A stretch of 64,000 bases of DNA from Leptobrachium leishanense (GCA_009667805.1 CM019075.1:15329738-15393737); one strand, 5' to 3'. Positions 13,451 through 25,092 are shown, counted from the first letter of the stretch. Made by a program: numbers and translations. The notes: generated by a model from the sequence alone, not told the origin.

Positions 13451-13591
13451 GGTCAGACAAGGCTTAAAAAGGTTCCTGTATCTAGACTACTGGATCAGTC
13501 TGTCCAGCATTTTAAGGCAAGAATATGGTTTCTAAGCACTAGAATTGTAGGATCACATGGACCTTTAAACAATGTTTCAGGGTATTCACAG

Positions 13592-13766
13592 CCTGCCAAT
13601 GCCCAATCTGAATGATGAACTCCTTTACTCGGGCTGGAACACGTGCAGCAGTTGCTTTGGGGACTCCACCAACACCAGAGACAAACTCATCCTGCCATGC
13701 CTCATGTCATCCCGAATCTACGTGATAGATGTGGGCACTGAGCCGCGGGCATCTCGCATCCACATG
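13592..13766 (+). CDS. SELENBP1: SELENBP1 exon ([11 protein letters not shown] block)
   Basis: Acceptor AG at 13590-13591, donor GTGCGT at 13767. The frame is open and reads LPMPNL, then [11 protein letters not shown], then a segment ending in [19 protein letters not shown]. This matches the conserved block around the proposed selenium-binding cysteine of the family. Phases fit the next exon, which starts VVEPEEV. Confidence 0.92.
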
Positions 13767-13799
13767 GTGCGTCACAAAGCTGCATAGCTTGGACCTCAG

Positions 13800-14000
13800 T
13801 AGGTGGCAAAACTTGTTAGGCTCTTCAGTACCTTTGCTTGTAAGTTGAAGGTTGTTGGAGCTGTCTCTCCGCTGATATGCTAGTACGGTGTCCGGTACAC
13901 TTGGCCTTCTTTTGAGGTCTAATTTGGCAGTGAGGTTGAAGAGAATGAAATAAATTATAGTTGGATGTCACATTTTGGACCAAATATAAACGGTGTCTTC
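13800..14000. other. SELENBP1 intron
   Basis: Short intron between two exons, 240 bases with GT...AG ends (13767-14006). No other element seen. Confidence 0.7.
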
Positions 14001-14006
14001 ACTCAG

Positions 14007-14127
14007 GTGGTGGAGCCAGAGGAAGTGTTCCAGAAGACCGGCCTGGCCAATCTGCATACCTCTCACTGCTTGGGTTGTGGAGAAATCATGATTAGTTTCT
14101 TAGGAGACCCCTCGGGCAACGGCAAAG
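14007..14127 (+). CDS. SELENBP1: SELENBP1 exon (LHTSHCL block)
   Basis: Acceptor CAG at 14004-14006, donor GTATT after 14127, phase 1 at the end. The frame reads VVEPEEVFQKTGLANLHTSH, then CLGCGEIMISFLGDPSGNGK, the typical His-rich metal-site segment of SELENBP1. The frame is intact. Confidence 0.92.
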
Positions 14128-14318
14128 GTATTAATACCTTCATTATGTATTTATGGATCCCCCACTCTATTTATAGAGGTTCTGCTTTTCATGACAATGA
14201 AGACTGGGAAAGAAGACTCTGCCTCGGGGAACATTGTAACTTTTGGTGGGTGCCAGTGGTAGCTGGTAGCATTTCAAGTTGGTGGACTGCCAGAGTGGAA
14301 ACATGAATGTTTATAATC

Positions 14319-14415
14319 ATTAATAGGAATATGTCTATGTGGCTCTACAACCTGCAAAATTTGTGGGTGATCCCATATATATGGAATAAACCTTATAGAC
14401 ATATTCCTATTAATG
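14319..14415. repeat. hairpin (about 20-bp inverted arms)
   Basis: 'cattaataggaatatgtct' at 14319 is repeated inverted as 'agacatattcctattaatg' at 14397-14415. Probably a small foldback element or palindromic MITE inside the SELENBP1 intron. Confidence 0.75.
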
Positions 14416-14419
14416 AGGC

Positions 14420-15080
14420 AAATAATATGGCCTTTTTGAGGATAAATTCAATAATTACAAGTGTAACGCAAAATTTATCCACAATGTGTATACATGAAAC
14501 ATTATTCAGTATATAAAAATCTAAAAGTGAAAAAGTGATTTTATTATTTACTAAAAAAATAAAACTAACGGAACACAAATTCTACTCTTTTTACTCTAAA
14601 TCACTCTGAGAAAACAAAATTTCAGCGAATAAATGAAAAATATCCTTTTTACTATTGCTCTTTAGCAGATTAAGGCAAATGTGGCTGTGCATTTCCTGTT
14701 ATTAAGGGGTTAAGACAGGCACCCAGTGCGTGAAGCAGATAAGATCTACATGCAAGCCTCAGATGCTAGCTTTGGCTGGGTTTATTTGACGCCCATCAGA
14801 GTTCAAATAGCCGGCAGCAGAAAGCTTAATCACAGCTGTGGCATGTGATTCTTAAATCCTCCTGTAGAGTCCTTATCAGATTTCTGGACACTGTCCAAGA
14901 CAAATGATCAGGTTATTTTTTTTTCTGCTCTGCCTAGCAACAGTTAAGGAGACGAGGACACTGATTAAAGGGACATAACACATTTTTTATCAGTCAGATA
15001 CATGTTAACTGACCCAAAAAAATAACAGAAAAAAATGGTAGGGTGTTGCCTTATCTACCCTGTGAACGAGCCTCCACTGG
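14420..15080. other. SELENBP1 intron, AT-rich
   Basis: No exon or recognisable mobile element. AT-rich up to about 14690, mixed composition after. Confidence 0.5.
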
Positions 15081-15089
15081 TGGGATACA

Positions 15090-15210
15090 AAGACCAGGGA
15101 CTTTATTCCAAGGTTGGTGTAAACGTAACCAAGAGCTATGGTAAACTTAACAACTCCATAGACTATAATGGCTCTGGTAAGTTTACACCAATTTTGGAAT
15201 AGGGCCTCAC
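15090..15210. repeat. small inverted-repeat element (MITE-like)
   Basis: Arms 'actttattccaaggttggtg' and its imperfect inverse near 15178-15207 ('aagtttacaccaattttgga'), with a central 'ccatagactataatgg'. Organisation and sequence resemble the better preserved palindrome at 42562-42710. No target duplication was confirmed. Confidence 0.6.
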
Positions 15211-15272
15211 TCAGGTAATTGAAAGCTATGTTGTCCTCCATAATGCTAACCAGATTTCCTATTCTCTGCAAG

Positions 15273-15424
15273 GATGTTTTGGATTACTGGATGGGGAAAC
15301 ATTCAACGTGACGGGAAACTGGGAGGCGGAAGGACAAGCCGCACCTTTTGGTTATGATTTCTGGTACCAGCCCTGGCACAATGTCATGTTAAGCACCGAG
15401 TGGTGTCGGATATAATCTCTGCAC
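15273..15424 (+). CDS. SELENBP1: SELENBP1 exon, with premature stop
   Basis: Acceptor AAG before 15273. The frame continues from the upstream exon and reads through LLDGETF, GNWEAEGQAAPFGYDFWYQP and VMLSTEW, then Cys-Arg-Ile and a TAA at 15413-15415. The family normally continues for about 18 more residues here. A strong donor-like GTGAGT lies at 15425. If one base had been lost just after the Trp codon, the preceding bases would read a plausible continuation (DIISA), but the remaining dozen or so residues are absent. So the 3' end of this exon is both frameshifted and truncated. Confidence 0.85.
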
Positions 15425-15429
15425 GTGAG

Positions 15430-15985
15430 TACAACACGTTATATATTGGACTTATCAGCCAAGCCTCCGATAGGTCCAGTAAGTCCAATATAGACATATC
15501 TCGGCAGTTGCCTCCAATATATCAGGGATTATTATTTCATAAGAAATCCATACGAGACACAAATATCAATCGTTTATATTTCTTAGAAATTCTCCTGAAT
15601 TCTTTTAATTGTCTGTGTTTTGCTTTGAAAAATACAATAATCAATAATCGGATAAAAATATATATATATTTATTACGTATACAAAAAAGTTTCAAATCTC
15701 ATATCATAAACATAATTTTATAAACCACAATCCATCAGCATATAAAAACTAGCTTCACAATATATGTATCTGTGGTTAGTAACTGCATATATGATTAATA
15801 TCATTTACCTTATCAGTTAGTAACTAATACACAAATGGTTAATAAACATTTCTGCTTAATACAACATGCATTTCCCAGCAAACAATGTTTAACCAGCCAG
15901 CTCTTATAGATATATATATCTATATATCTCTGCTACATGGATCAACAAAAGATGAGCTAATTTAATGATAAGTAATAAAAACTTA
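15430..15985. other. SELENBP1 intron, AT-rich, unassigned
   Basis: Contains an inverted pair around 15440-15500 ('tatattggactta' / 'taagtccaatata'). Otherwise AT-rich with no recognised repeat. Confidence 0.5.
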
Positions 15986-17251
15986 TTTAGTGAATCCTCC
16001 CCTGAAGAACAAAAAGACAGCATTCAATAATTATAAAAAAACTCAGAGTGAAGAAGATAGGCAAACCTATAAGATTAGGCAGAAAGAGGCAAAGCAATTT
16101 ATAAGAGCTTCCAAAGCACACGCAGAAGAGAAAATAGCTCAGTCAGTAAAAAAGGGGGACAAAACATGTTTTAGATACGTAAACGAGAAAAGAAAAGTAA
16201 AACAAGGATTAGTTAGATTAAAAACAAAGGAAGGAAGGTATGTAGAAGAGGATAAAAGTCTCGCTGACTGCCTCAATGAATATTTTTGTTCAGTCTTTGC
16301 AGAAGAAAAGGAAGGAAAGGGACCTCAGTTAGGAGGAAACACTAACGAGACAATTACATATCAGTTAACAGAGGAGGAGGTTCTACAGCAGCTGTCTAAA
16401 GTAAAGACAAATAAGTCAATGGGGCCTGATGGGATCCACCCTAAATTATTAAAAGAGCTCAGTGATGTAATAGCAAAACCGTTAACAGATTTATTTAACC
16501 AATCCTTGCTAACGGGAGTCGTCCCAGAAGACTGGAAATTAGCAAATGTTGTGCCCATTCACAAGAAGGGTAGTAGGGAGGAATCTGGGAACTATAGGCC
16601 AGTTAGTCTTACGTCAGTAGTGGGGAAATTAATGGAAACCATGTTAAAGGAAAGGATTGTTGAACATCTAAAAACACATAGATTACAGGATCAGAAACAA
16701 CATGGTTTACCTCAGGGAGATCATGCCAAACTAATCTTATTGATTTTTTGATTGGGTAACAAAAATAATAGACACAGGTGGTGCAGTAGACATTGCTTAT
16801 TTAGATTTCAGTAAGGCTTTTGATACTGTTCCGCATAGAAGGCTTATCAATAAATTGCAATCTTTGAGCTTGGATTCCAATATTGTTTAATGGATTAGGC
16901 AGTGGCTGAGTGACAGGCAACAGAGGTTGTGGTAAATGGAGTTTATTCGGCGCAAGGTCTTGTTACCAGTGGGGTACCTCAGGGTCAGTACTTGGACCCA
17001 TTCTATTTAATATTTTATTAGTGATATTGCAGAAGGTATTAATGGAAAAGTATGTCTTTTGCTGATGACACAAAGATTTGCAACAGGGTTGACGTTCCTG
17101 GAGGGATCAGCCAAATGACAAATGATTTAGGTAAACTAAAAAAATGGTCGGAGTTGTGGCAATTGAGTTTTAACGTGGATAAGTGCAAGATAATGCACCT
17201 GGGACGTAAAAACCCAAGGACTGAATATAGAATATTTGATACAGTCCTAAC
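15986..17251 (+). mobile_element. CR1-type LINE, 5' part (reverse transcriptase)
   Basis: A 5'-truncated non-LTR retrotransposon, interrupted by the hAT element at 17252-18554 and resumed at 18563. The open part (about 250 codons from 15990) holds the N-terminal RT region: 'MGPDGIHPKLLKEL', 'PEDWKLANVVPIHKKG' and 'NYRPVSLTS'. After frame breaks come 'YLDFSKAFDTVPH' (first catalytic Asp motif) and 'FADDTK' (catalytic box with ADD). Several stops and shifts (for example at 16749 and about 16889) make it inactive. It sits in a SELENBP1 intron in the sense orientation. Confidence 0.9.
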
Positions 17252-18554
17252 TAGGGATGCACCGATACCGATACTAGTATCGGTATCGGGGCCGATATTG
17301 CCGTTTGCACGAGTACTTGTTACTCGTGCAAACGGCCCGATACATCCGCCGATACCGGAAGCCGGCGCTGGGCCGGCTTGCCGGTATCCGCGGGGCTGGG
17401 GAAGCTGGCCGCGTGCATGAAAAGCACGCGGCCAGCGTTCCCCTTCGGCGCGCCAAATACTCACCCTTCCTGAAGTTCCGGTCTCTGGGCAGTGATGCGG
17501 TCACGTGGCCGCCGGGCGCTCCTGTGACGCGGCCTCTCGGCTGGAGGCAGCGTCACAGATGCGCCCGGCGGCCACGTGACCGCATCACTGCCCAGAGACC
17601 GGAACTTCAGGAAGGGTGAGTATTTGGCGCGCCGGAGGGAACGCTGGCTGCGTGCTTTACATGCACACGGCCAGCTTCCCCAGCGTTCGAGCTGGGGGCC
17701 AATCCATGAGAGCTGCGGGCCAATCCATGAGACCTGCGGGGCAAATCCATGAGACCTGGGGGCCAATCCATGAGACCTGCGGGGCAAATCCATGAGACCT
17801 GGGGGCAAATCCATGAGACCTGGGGGCAAATCCATGAGACCTGGGGTAAATCCATGAGACCTGGGGGCAAATCCACAAGACCTGGGGGCCAATCCATGAG
17901 AGCTGGGGGCCAATCCATGAGACCTGGGGGCAAATCCATGAGACCTGGGGGCAAATCCATGAGACCTGGGGCAAATCCATGAGACCTGGGGCAAATCCAT
18001 GAGACCTGGGGTAAATCCATGAGACCTGGGGCAAATCCATGAGACCTGGGGCAAATCCATGAGAGCTGGGGGCCAATCCATGAGACCTGGGGCAAATCCA
18101 TGAGACCTGGGTGCAAATCCATGAGACCTGGGGTAAATCCATGAGACCTGGGGGCAAATCCATGAGAGCTGGGGGCCAATCAATGAGACCTGGGGGCCAA
18201 TCCATGAGACCTGGGGGTAAATCCATGAGACCTGGGGGTAAATCCATGAGACCTGGGGGCAAATCCATGTGACCTGGGAGCAAACCCATGTGACCTGGGG
18301 GCAAACCCATGTGAGCTGGGGCAAACCCATGTGAGCTGGGGGCAAACCCATGTGAGCTGGGGGCAAACCCATGTGAGCTGGGGGCAAATCCATGTGAGCT
18401 GCGGTCAATCTCATAAATTTTTATGAGGTCTGTTCCTATTGGAAAGCGTCACATGACATTAAATAAAAGTATTGGTACTCGGTATCGGTGAGTACTTTTA
18501 AAAAGTATCGGTACTCGTACTCGGTCTTAAAAAAGTGGTATCGGTGCATCCCTA
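17252..18554. mobile_element. hAT-type nonautonomous element with internal minisatellite
   Basis: Left end TAGGGATGCACCGATACC, right end its inverse GGTATCGGTGCATCCCTA, flanked by a perfect 8-bp duplication GTCCTAAC (17244-17251 and 18555-18562). The insertion interrupts the CR1 LINE, and CR1 homology resumes after it. Inside are a pair of nearly perfect inverted arms (about 17447-17530 and 17545-17635, each containing 'ggtcacgtggccgcc' or its inverse) and about 33 copies of a roughly 20-bp repeat (17700-18405) around 'gacctgggggcaaatccatg'. No transposase is encoded. Confidence 0.95.
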
Positions 18555-18562
18555 GTCCTAAC

Positions 18563-19266
18563 CTCAACATCTGAGGAAAGGGATTTAGGGGTTATTATTT
18601 CAGAGGATCTAAAGGTAAGTAGTCAATGTAATAGAGCAGCAGGAAATGCTAGCAGAATGCTTGGTTGTGTAGGGAGAGGTATTAGCAGTAGGAAAAGGGA
18701 AGTGCTCATGCCACTGTACAGAGCACTGGTGAGACCTCACTTGGAGTACTGTGTGCAGTACTGGAGACCGTATCTACAGGAAGGATATAGACATCTTAGA
18801 GAGAGTTCAGAGAAGGGCTACTAAAATGGTGTACGGCTTGAAGGAGAAAAGTTACCAGGAAAGGCTTAATGATCTTAACATGTACAGCTTGGAAAAAAGA
18901 CGAGACAGAGGAGATATGATAGAAACATTTAAATACGTAAAGGGAATCCACAAGGTCTCTACTCCTAAGGGAGTATATTTAAAAGGAAATAAAGTAGCAA
19001 AACAAGAGGACATAGTCTTAGATTAGAGGGGCAAAGGTTTAAAAGTAACATCAGAAAGTATTATTTTACTGAGAGGGTGGTGGATACATGGAACAGTCTT
19101 CCAGTTGAAGTGGTAGAGGCTAAAACAGTAATTGAATTTAAGCAGGCATGGGATAGGCATAAGGCTATCCTAAACAAAAGATAAATCCAGGTAAAGTATC
19201 CATGTAATTGGGCAGACTAGATGGGCCGAAAGGTTCTTATCTGCCGACATTTTTCTATGTTTCTAT
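18563..19266 (+). mobile_element. CR1-type LINE, 3' part
   Basis: Continuation of the RT C-terminal region ('ERDLGVIISEDLK', 'MPLYRALVRPHLEYCVQYW') with frame breaks, then the 3' UTR ending 'gggcagactagatgggccga', 'aaggttcttatctgccgac' and 'tttctatgtttctat'. This is the characteristic 3' terminus of amphibian CR1 elements. Another copy of the same 3' end lies inverted at 49508-49648. Confidence 0.9.
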
Positions 19267-19269
19267 CTC

Positions 19270-20640
19270 GAGAATTAAACTTCTAATCTTTTGCTTTTTA
19301 TTTTGTAGTTATATAATTCTTTGCTTATTAATTTTAATCACAGTAATTTCCAAATTCAATATATATATTGGTATCAATCTTACAACATTTCTTTTGAATA
19401 AATCCTTATATCCACTTCTTCACATCTTTATCTGCAGAATAAAGATATTTAGATTCTGGATCTAACAGTATCTGAGAAATCTCAGTCTACGTTGCAAGAA
19501 TATCTACAAATATATATAATTACATTAATTCCTTAATTTCATACATTACCTGTCCAATTTGGATTTTGATAAGTCTGCCTTGGAATTCCTGATGTAATAT
19601 TTTTGGAATGTGTGAAGATTATCGATATCAGATAATCAATGCATGTGAGTTAGAGATTTGGTGAGAGTCAGAGATTTGGTGAGAATCTTGATTGCCTCAT
19701 GTCCCGGGATCTGCTATGTGTACTGGACATCTGAATGCATTGCGGTGTGAGTCTGAATGCTGGAATCTCCGACTGACTTGCAACCAACACTGCCGCTTAT
19801 TATAGCCAATTTGACGTCACTGGCAATATTATTGGTATATAAATTATAATATTTACTATCCTCTAGAGGGCAGTATTGCACTTCTTAATTAATTCCACCA
19901 TTTCTTTTTAATATTCTTATCTTGGTCAAAAGATCAATCTACACAAAGACCTTCTCTTCTCCAGTGTATAGACACTGTCTCTACCTATCATCTCTGATTT
20001 ATATCCTCACTCCCTTTTGGTTACTCAGCGTCCTATCAGCTGAATTCTTTTCTGGTTTAACTCAACAGAATCTATGCTTTAGTAATTTTTTATATTACCA
20101 ATTATATACTTTCTACAATATTTATTGGAGTATATATTTCCTACTGTAAATATAATAAAATATACCTTGATTATAAACATATATTTTGTGAATAAAATCT
20201 ATTACAGAGATATTAACTCTTATTCCTATACCCAAAAGACAAAATATCTTTGTTTTAAAAACGTAAGACAGACCAATAAATTTAATTATGACATGTCTTA
20301 GCACTTAACTCTAGCATTATCACACAAAAACATCTAGATTCCTTCATGTCTGGCACTTCTTAAAAAAAAATATAAAAGACTTCACCCAGGAATGAACTCT
20401 GTAAAAAAAAAATCTCGTTCATTTCTAAACCTAGAGAAAATAGAAAGAAAAACTGTCTTTAAAAACAAAATGGCTACAGGCATCCATTTTAATTTTTCCT
20501 TTCTGTAATATACCCGACAGTGGGCAGCTCCACCATCAATGGTGGTTTCAAATAGAAGATGTGGCTGCTGGTAAGGACAGATTTGGCAATGTGAGTTAAT
20601 GACCGTTAAATTGCTCGCATAAGGGTTCCTGCTAACCATC
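19270..20640. other. SELENBP1 intron, AT-rich, unassigned
   Basis: About 1.4 kb, strongly AT-rich. I recognise no exon, transposon end or RNA gene. Confidence 0.5.
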
Positions 20641-20652
20641 ACTTTCTGGCAG

Positions 20653-20834
20653 GGCACTACGGGCATCGCATGCATGTGTGGGACTGGACCAAACATACTT
20701 GTATTCAGACTATGGATTTTGGGGAAGATGAACAGATATTGCTGGGAATACGCTTCCTGCACAATTCTGCTGCCATGGAAGCCATGATGTGTTGTTCGCT
20801 GAGTAGCAGTGTACACCGCGTGTATAAGGACGAG
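20653..20834 (+). CDS. SELENBP1: SELENBP1 exon (HVWDW...IRFLHN block)
   Basis: Acceptor CAG at 20650-20652, donor GTGTGT at 20835. The open frame includes HVWDWTKHTCIQTMDF, LGIRFLHN and CSLSSSVHRVYKDE, matching the beta-propeller segment of SELENBP1. The exon ends in phase 0, fitting the next exon. Confidence 0.92.
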
Positions 20835-21105
20835 GTGTGTATGTCATGGTGGCACTTTTTTCCAGGAAAAACTGACCTCACAAAGAAATGATCCTCGGGA
20901 GGGTAATATGGTATACTAGTCTTATCGTCTCATGGCTTCCATTAAGCCATCTATAGTATGTAATTAAACACTAACAACGTCTCCCACGTGGTTATACTTC
21001 ACTACCTCTGTGGTGAGACTCGTCAATCCTTTATCTAGGTTTAGGTCTGATCATCAACACTTAGCTGGGAGGACATCTGACTCAATGTGTTCTAACACTC
21101 TAAAC
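20835..21105. other. SELENBP1 intron
   Basis: Intronic sequence between two exons with no separate feature apart from the MITE that follows. Confidence 0.6.
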
Positions 21106-21239
21106 CAGGGATGTCAAACTTCGCCACCCAGTTGTTGAGGACCTAAAATTCCCAGAAAACCTTTAATGCAGTAGATGGAAAGAGAATTGTGGGAGTTGTG
21201 TCTGCAAAATCTTAGGGGGTCGGAGTTTGACATCCCCTG
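21106..21239. mobile_element. hAT-type MITE (134 bp)
   Basis: Ends CAGGGATGTCAAACTT and its inverse AGTTTGACATCCCCTG. Flanking 8-mers CTCTAAAC (left) and CTCTAAAA (right) are a seven-of-eight target duplication. Confidence 0.85.
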
Positions 21240-21309
21240 CTCTAAAAAACACACAGGAATCTCGTCCAAGCCCAGATCACTGATATTATCTCTTGTTTTA
21301 TCAATGCAG

Positions 21310-21387
21310 ATTGGAAAATGGACAACAGAGAAAGTGATCCAAGTGCCAAGTAAGAAAGTTAAAGGTTGGGCGCTGCCTGACATGCCA
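21310..21387 (+). CDS. SELENBP1: SELENBP1 exon, cut off by an LTR element
   Basis: Acceptor GCAG before 21310. 26 codons, ending KKVKGWALPDMP. The family continues directly with a Gly-Leu-Ile-Thr-Asp-like segment, but here the next base (21388) is the first base of an LTR (TGTCATGG...), and no splice donor is visible at the boundary. The exon is therefore physically interrupted. Confidence 0.88.
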
Positions 21388-22114
21388 TGTCATGGAGCTG
21401 ATGTAACGCTCCATGCTTCAAACCCCAAGAGACTTTATGTTCATTTATATCGTGTGTTTTTAAATATATTTTACATCGTTTGGTTTTAGTTTAATTTAGT
21501 TTAGTGTAAAATGGCATTGCTTTTTTTTAAAAAATACTTATATTCCTGTAGGTAAATGTGTTTTTGTGTATACAGTAAACAAGCTTTACTACTGTGTAAT
21601 TTATGCACCAGGGTTTTTCCCATTATCTAGCTGCATGTTTAATTCAAGGGATCTCTGATCGTGTGTGTTTAATCTGATGTGTTAGAACAATGGATATACA
21701 AATGTTGTGTGAGCTGAAAGGCTAAAGACTGTAAAGAATGTTTATTGTTAATAACTGACTTAATGTAATTAGTATGGGTATGCAAATTATGACTGTTGGA
21801 CTTCAGCATAAATGGTGGCGTTTGGTTCATTAAAAAGTCAGAGAACTCTCAGAGCTCAGAGAGAGAGGATCCTGTTTTAAAGCATACAGCCGCGCCTGGT
21901 GTCTTTATTTCAGCGACGCTACACTATACACTATCACCCTCAGAAGGCAGAGAGTGGCCTTCTGGAGATTCCTAACGGCTCCATGGCAGAGGAACAGAAG
22001 CTGGCAGGTCAAGCTGCTCGAGGCGCTGAGGACAGCGCTCCCAGTAGCCGGGCTGACCGCAACGAAGGGGTGTCTGGAGAGCCAGGACAGACGGAAGGGA
22101 ACGGTTCCTTCACA
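21388..22114 (+). mobile_element. 5' LTR of a gag-bearing LTR retrotransposon (727 bp)
   Basis: Boundaries TGTCATGG...CCTTCACA are defined by comparison with the inverted solo copy at 38486-39762, which has a clean target duplication. The LTR is followed at 22116 by TGGTGGCAAGCGGTGAGGA, a plausible tRNA primer-binding site. It begins immediately after a SELENBP1 codon (left flank TGCCA). No + strand 3' LTR of this family was found downstream, so the element is incomplete. Confidence 0.88.
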
Positions 22115-22115
22115 C

Positions 22116-22134
22116 TGGTGGCAAGCGGTGAGGA
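22116..22134 (+). promoter_or_regulatory. primer-binding site of the LTR element
   Basis: TGGTGGCAAGCGGTGAGGA lies one base after the LTR end. Starting with TGG and resembling the complement of a tRNA 3' end, it is where minus-strand synthesis would start. The tRNA identity is not decided. Confidence 0.6.
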
Positions 22135-22164
22135 TAAGCTCTCCAACCCCAGAAGAAATGCAGA

Positions 22165-23776
22165 ATGGCCAGCTATGCCAACTACAAGAGGGACACGCTG
22201 AGATACATATTAGAGTGCCGTGGAGGAATCGCCGGCACCAAAAACAAGAAAGCCCTGGTGAAGGAGCTTACAAGGATGGACCAGCGAATGGTAAGAACCC
22301 CAACCCCGACTCCGGCCACTAAAGATCACCTCCGAAAGAAAGCTCGAGCAATATTAGAGATATGCGGCACCACCCCCTCCGAAGCCGCAGTTGTACAACT
22401 GATGATGGACCTCCAAGAAGATGAGGAGCGAGATAAGGAGCACCAACACCAGCTGCGGTTGGCCGAGCTCCAAGCGACATGGACAGAATACCCCACCCCT
22501 GAAACTTACCCCGTAGAGCCCTGGGTTGAGGTTGAGCAGGAATGGGAGCTCGAAAAGGCCTACAAAAGGCTGTTCGACGACGCTCCACAGCTAGGCCTGA
22601 GCTTGGAGCCCGAGGCGCTCCCTTGGTTCCCCCTCATGACCGCAGCAGAGGAAGCGCTGGCAACAGGGCGGAGTGCCACTGGCCTCTGCCCAGACCCGGA
22701 GATGGAGGACACCATTCTCCCGCTAGACGACACTGTGTCAGTGTCTATCCCCCCAGCTGAAGTTCTGGCGATGGGGCAGAGCGCCAATGCCCTCTGCCCA
22801 CCTTTCATAATGGTCACATCGGATCCAGGAGAGGATCCCCCGGGCTGGTTTTCCCACAGCCCATGACCCCACCGGAGATGGAGGATGCCATCCTCCTGCC
22901 AGAAGACACTTTGTCAGTGTCTATCCCCCCAGCTGAAGCGCTGGCGACAGGGCAGAGCGTCGCTGGCCTCTGCCCACTCCCCAAGTTGCACCAAGACGAC
23001 CCGAGCAAGGATCTCCACAGGCTGCTGGCCCAGCAACGAATGACCCCACCGAGAATGGAGGACACCAATCTCCCGCCCGGAGACACGTCCCCAGTATCTA
23101 CCCCTCCAGCGGAAGCGCTGGCAACAGGGCAGAGCGCCGCTGGCCTCTGCCCACCTTTTTCGGTCCGCACAGAAGATTTCGGTGAGGACTCCCAGGGGCT
23201 GCCGGCCCCACAGCCGACGACCCTACCCCGACTGGAGGTAAACTGTTTCCTGTATATTACACCCGTCCTCCCAGCAGAAGAGCTGGCAACGGGGCAGAGT
23301 GCCGCTGGCCTCTGCCCACCACCCAACTTGTGCCCAGAGGATCCAGGCAAGTTTTTCAAGAAGGTGCTACCCTCCGGACCAATGGCTCCCCTGAGAATGG
23401 AGGGCGCCATTCTCCCGCAAGGAGGCACTTCCCCAGCATCCACCGCCCCAGCAGAAGCGCTGGCTACAGGGCAGAGCATTTCCAACCTCTGCCCACCACC
23501 CAACTTGTGCCCAGAGCATCCAGGCAAGTTTTTCCAGAGGGTGCTACCCTCCCGACCAATGGCTCCCCTGAGAATGGAGGACACCATTCTCCCACAAGGA
23601 GGAACTTCCCCAGCATCCACCCCCCCCCCCCCAGCAGAAGCGCTGGCTATGGGGCAGAGCATTTCCAACCTCTGCCCATCCTCCCAACCCTTTAGGCTGG
23701 AGGCCTCTTGCCTCACCTATTCCCCTCAACGGCTGGCCAGAGCACCAGGGGCACATGCAGTTGGGACACGTTCCCC
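22165..23776 (+). pseudogene. gag: gag-like ORF of the LTR element (SAP-like N-terminus, Pro-rich repeats)
   Basis: The first frame (22165-22866) starts MASYANYKRDTLRYILECRG, continues with a basic 'KKALVKEL' segment resembling a SAP-type helix-turn-helix, then a Glu-rich helical stretch. It is followed by imperfect repeats of about 50 residues, each with a version of 'ALATGQSAAGLCPP'. Around 22860 the frame shifts by one base and the repeats continue in a second frame to about 23776, where the sequence changes abruptly into pol-end/env sequence. No zinc knuckle, protease or RT follows. I judge it a structural protein of an amphibian LTR retrotransposon by position after LTR and PBS; the precise family is not identified. 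Confidence 0.6.
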
Positions 23777-24193
23777 CCGTGGATACATCACTCCAGACTG
23801 AAGGTAGCTGCAGCCAATCCTGGACCAGAGTGGAAGGTCGTCACCAACGAGACCAATCCATTGAGGCTAAAGCTGACAAAGACCACAGTTGTAAGCACCT
23901 AAAAGACTCAACAAGTGGGTGTTTTGACGGACACAATAATGCCTGACCACCCACCAATGGAGGAACAAAGGGATCCCCCGGGGGATACCCCAAGGGCTAA
24001 TTTTAGGGGCCCTGCCCCGACCCTTGATCATCCAGAGATGACTTTTACTTTTGAAATTCCGATGGGGAGGGATTGGGTTTATGTGACTGTGAAAAGAATT
24101 GCCCAAGGGATTTTGACATTTGGGGCATTTCTGGTACTGATATTGTACCTTGCAAATTTGATCTATGGACTATCCCATGGGACATGCCCTAGG
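23777..24193 (+). pseudogene. env: inverted copy of provirus pol end and env N-terminus (+ arm)
   Basis: This segment is the reverse complement, with minor differences, of 27525-27940. It encodes the last residues of an integrase (motif WIHHSRLK), a stop near 23900, then an ORF from ATG 23915 corresponding to the start of the env-like frame at 27800. In this arm a frame difference near 24090 creates a different hydrophobic continuation. It ends exactly at the hAT insertion point that also interrupts the opposite arm, showing that the two arms derive from one already-interrupted provirus. Confidence 0.8.
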
Positions 24194-25092
24194 CAGTGGC
24201 GGAAGTACCAGGGTCGCAGCGGTCGCAGTTGCGACCGGGCCCTAGCATTCCGCCACTGGAGGGGGGCCCAGCGCCGCCGCCAGATTCCGGCAAAAAGCGC
24301 CGGAATCTGGGAGCAGCGCTGCCGGCTGTTCCCCTCCCTGCGAGCGGCCCGCTGGCTTTCAGCTTGGCCGCTCGAGTGGGATGGGAACTAGCTGACCAGC
24401 GCACGAGATCTCGCGAGAACTCGGCTGTGCTGGTCAGGTGGTTTCCTGTGAGCGGCCAGGCTGCATGCTTTCAGCGGCCGCTCACCACGGAGAGGAAGGG
24501 CGGCAGCAGAGGAGCCTGAGGTGAGCTGGGGGGGCCCTATATACCCATAAGAGCTGGGGGAAAATCTATCCATTAGCTGGGGCAGTATATCCATGAGCTG
24601 GGGCAGTATATCCATGAGCTGCGGCAGTATATCCATGAGCTGGGGCAATATATCCATGAGCTGGGGCAGTATATCCATGAGCTGGGGCAGTATCCATGAG
24701 CTGGGACAGTATATCCATGAGCTGGGGGCAGTATATCCATGAGCTGGGGCAGTATATCCATGAGCTGGGCAGTATATCCATGAGCTGGGGGCAGTATATC
24801 CATGAGCTGGGGCAATATATCCATGAGCTGGGGCAGTATATCCATGACCTGGGGCAGTATATCCATGAGCTGGGGCAGTATCCATGAGCTGGGGGCAGTA
24901 TATTCATGAGCTGGGGCAGTATCCATGAGCTGGGACAGTATATCCATGAGCTGGGGGCAGTATATCCATGAGCTGGGGCAGTATCCATGAGCTGGGGGCA
25001 GTATATTCATGAGCTGGGGCAGTATCCATGTGCTGGGGCAATATATCCATGAGCTGGGGGGCAAATATATCCATGAGCTGGGGGCAAATATA
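24194..25092. mobile_element. hAT-type element, truncated copy (+ arm)
   Basis: Starts CAGTGGCGGAAGTACC, the same end as at 27523 in the opposite arm, with the same flanking 8-mer in inverse form (GCCCTAGG). The interior contains about 24 copies of a 21-bp minisatellite around 'gtatatccatgagctggggc' (24570-25090). The far end is missing: the array runs directly into env transmembrane sequence at about 25093. Confidence 0.88.

Noticed and set aside
17461..18414. 317-codon antisense frame in the hAT element
   Set aside because: A repeat translation of the roughly 20-bp minisatellite plus inverted arms; not a transposase (no catalytic motifs).
22814..23716. 300-codon antisense frame opposite the gag-like ORF
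   Set aside because: Mirror frame of the Pro-rich repeats. The sense frame follows LTR and PBS and is the likely coding one.
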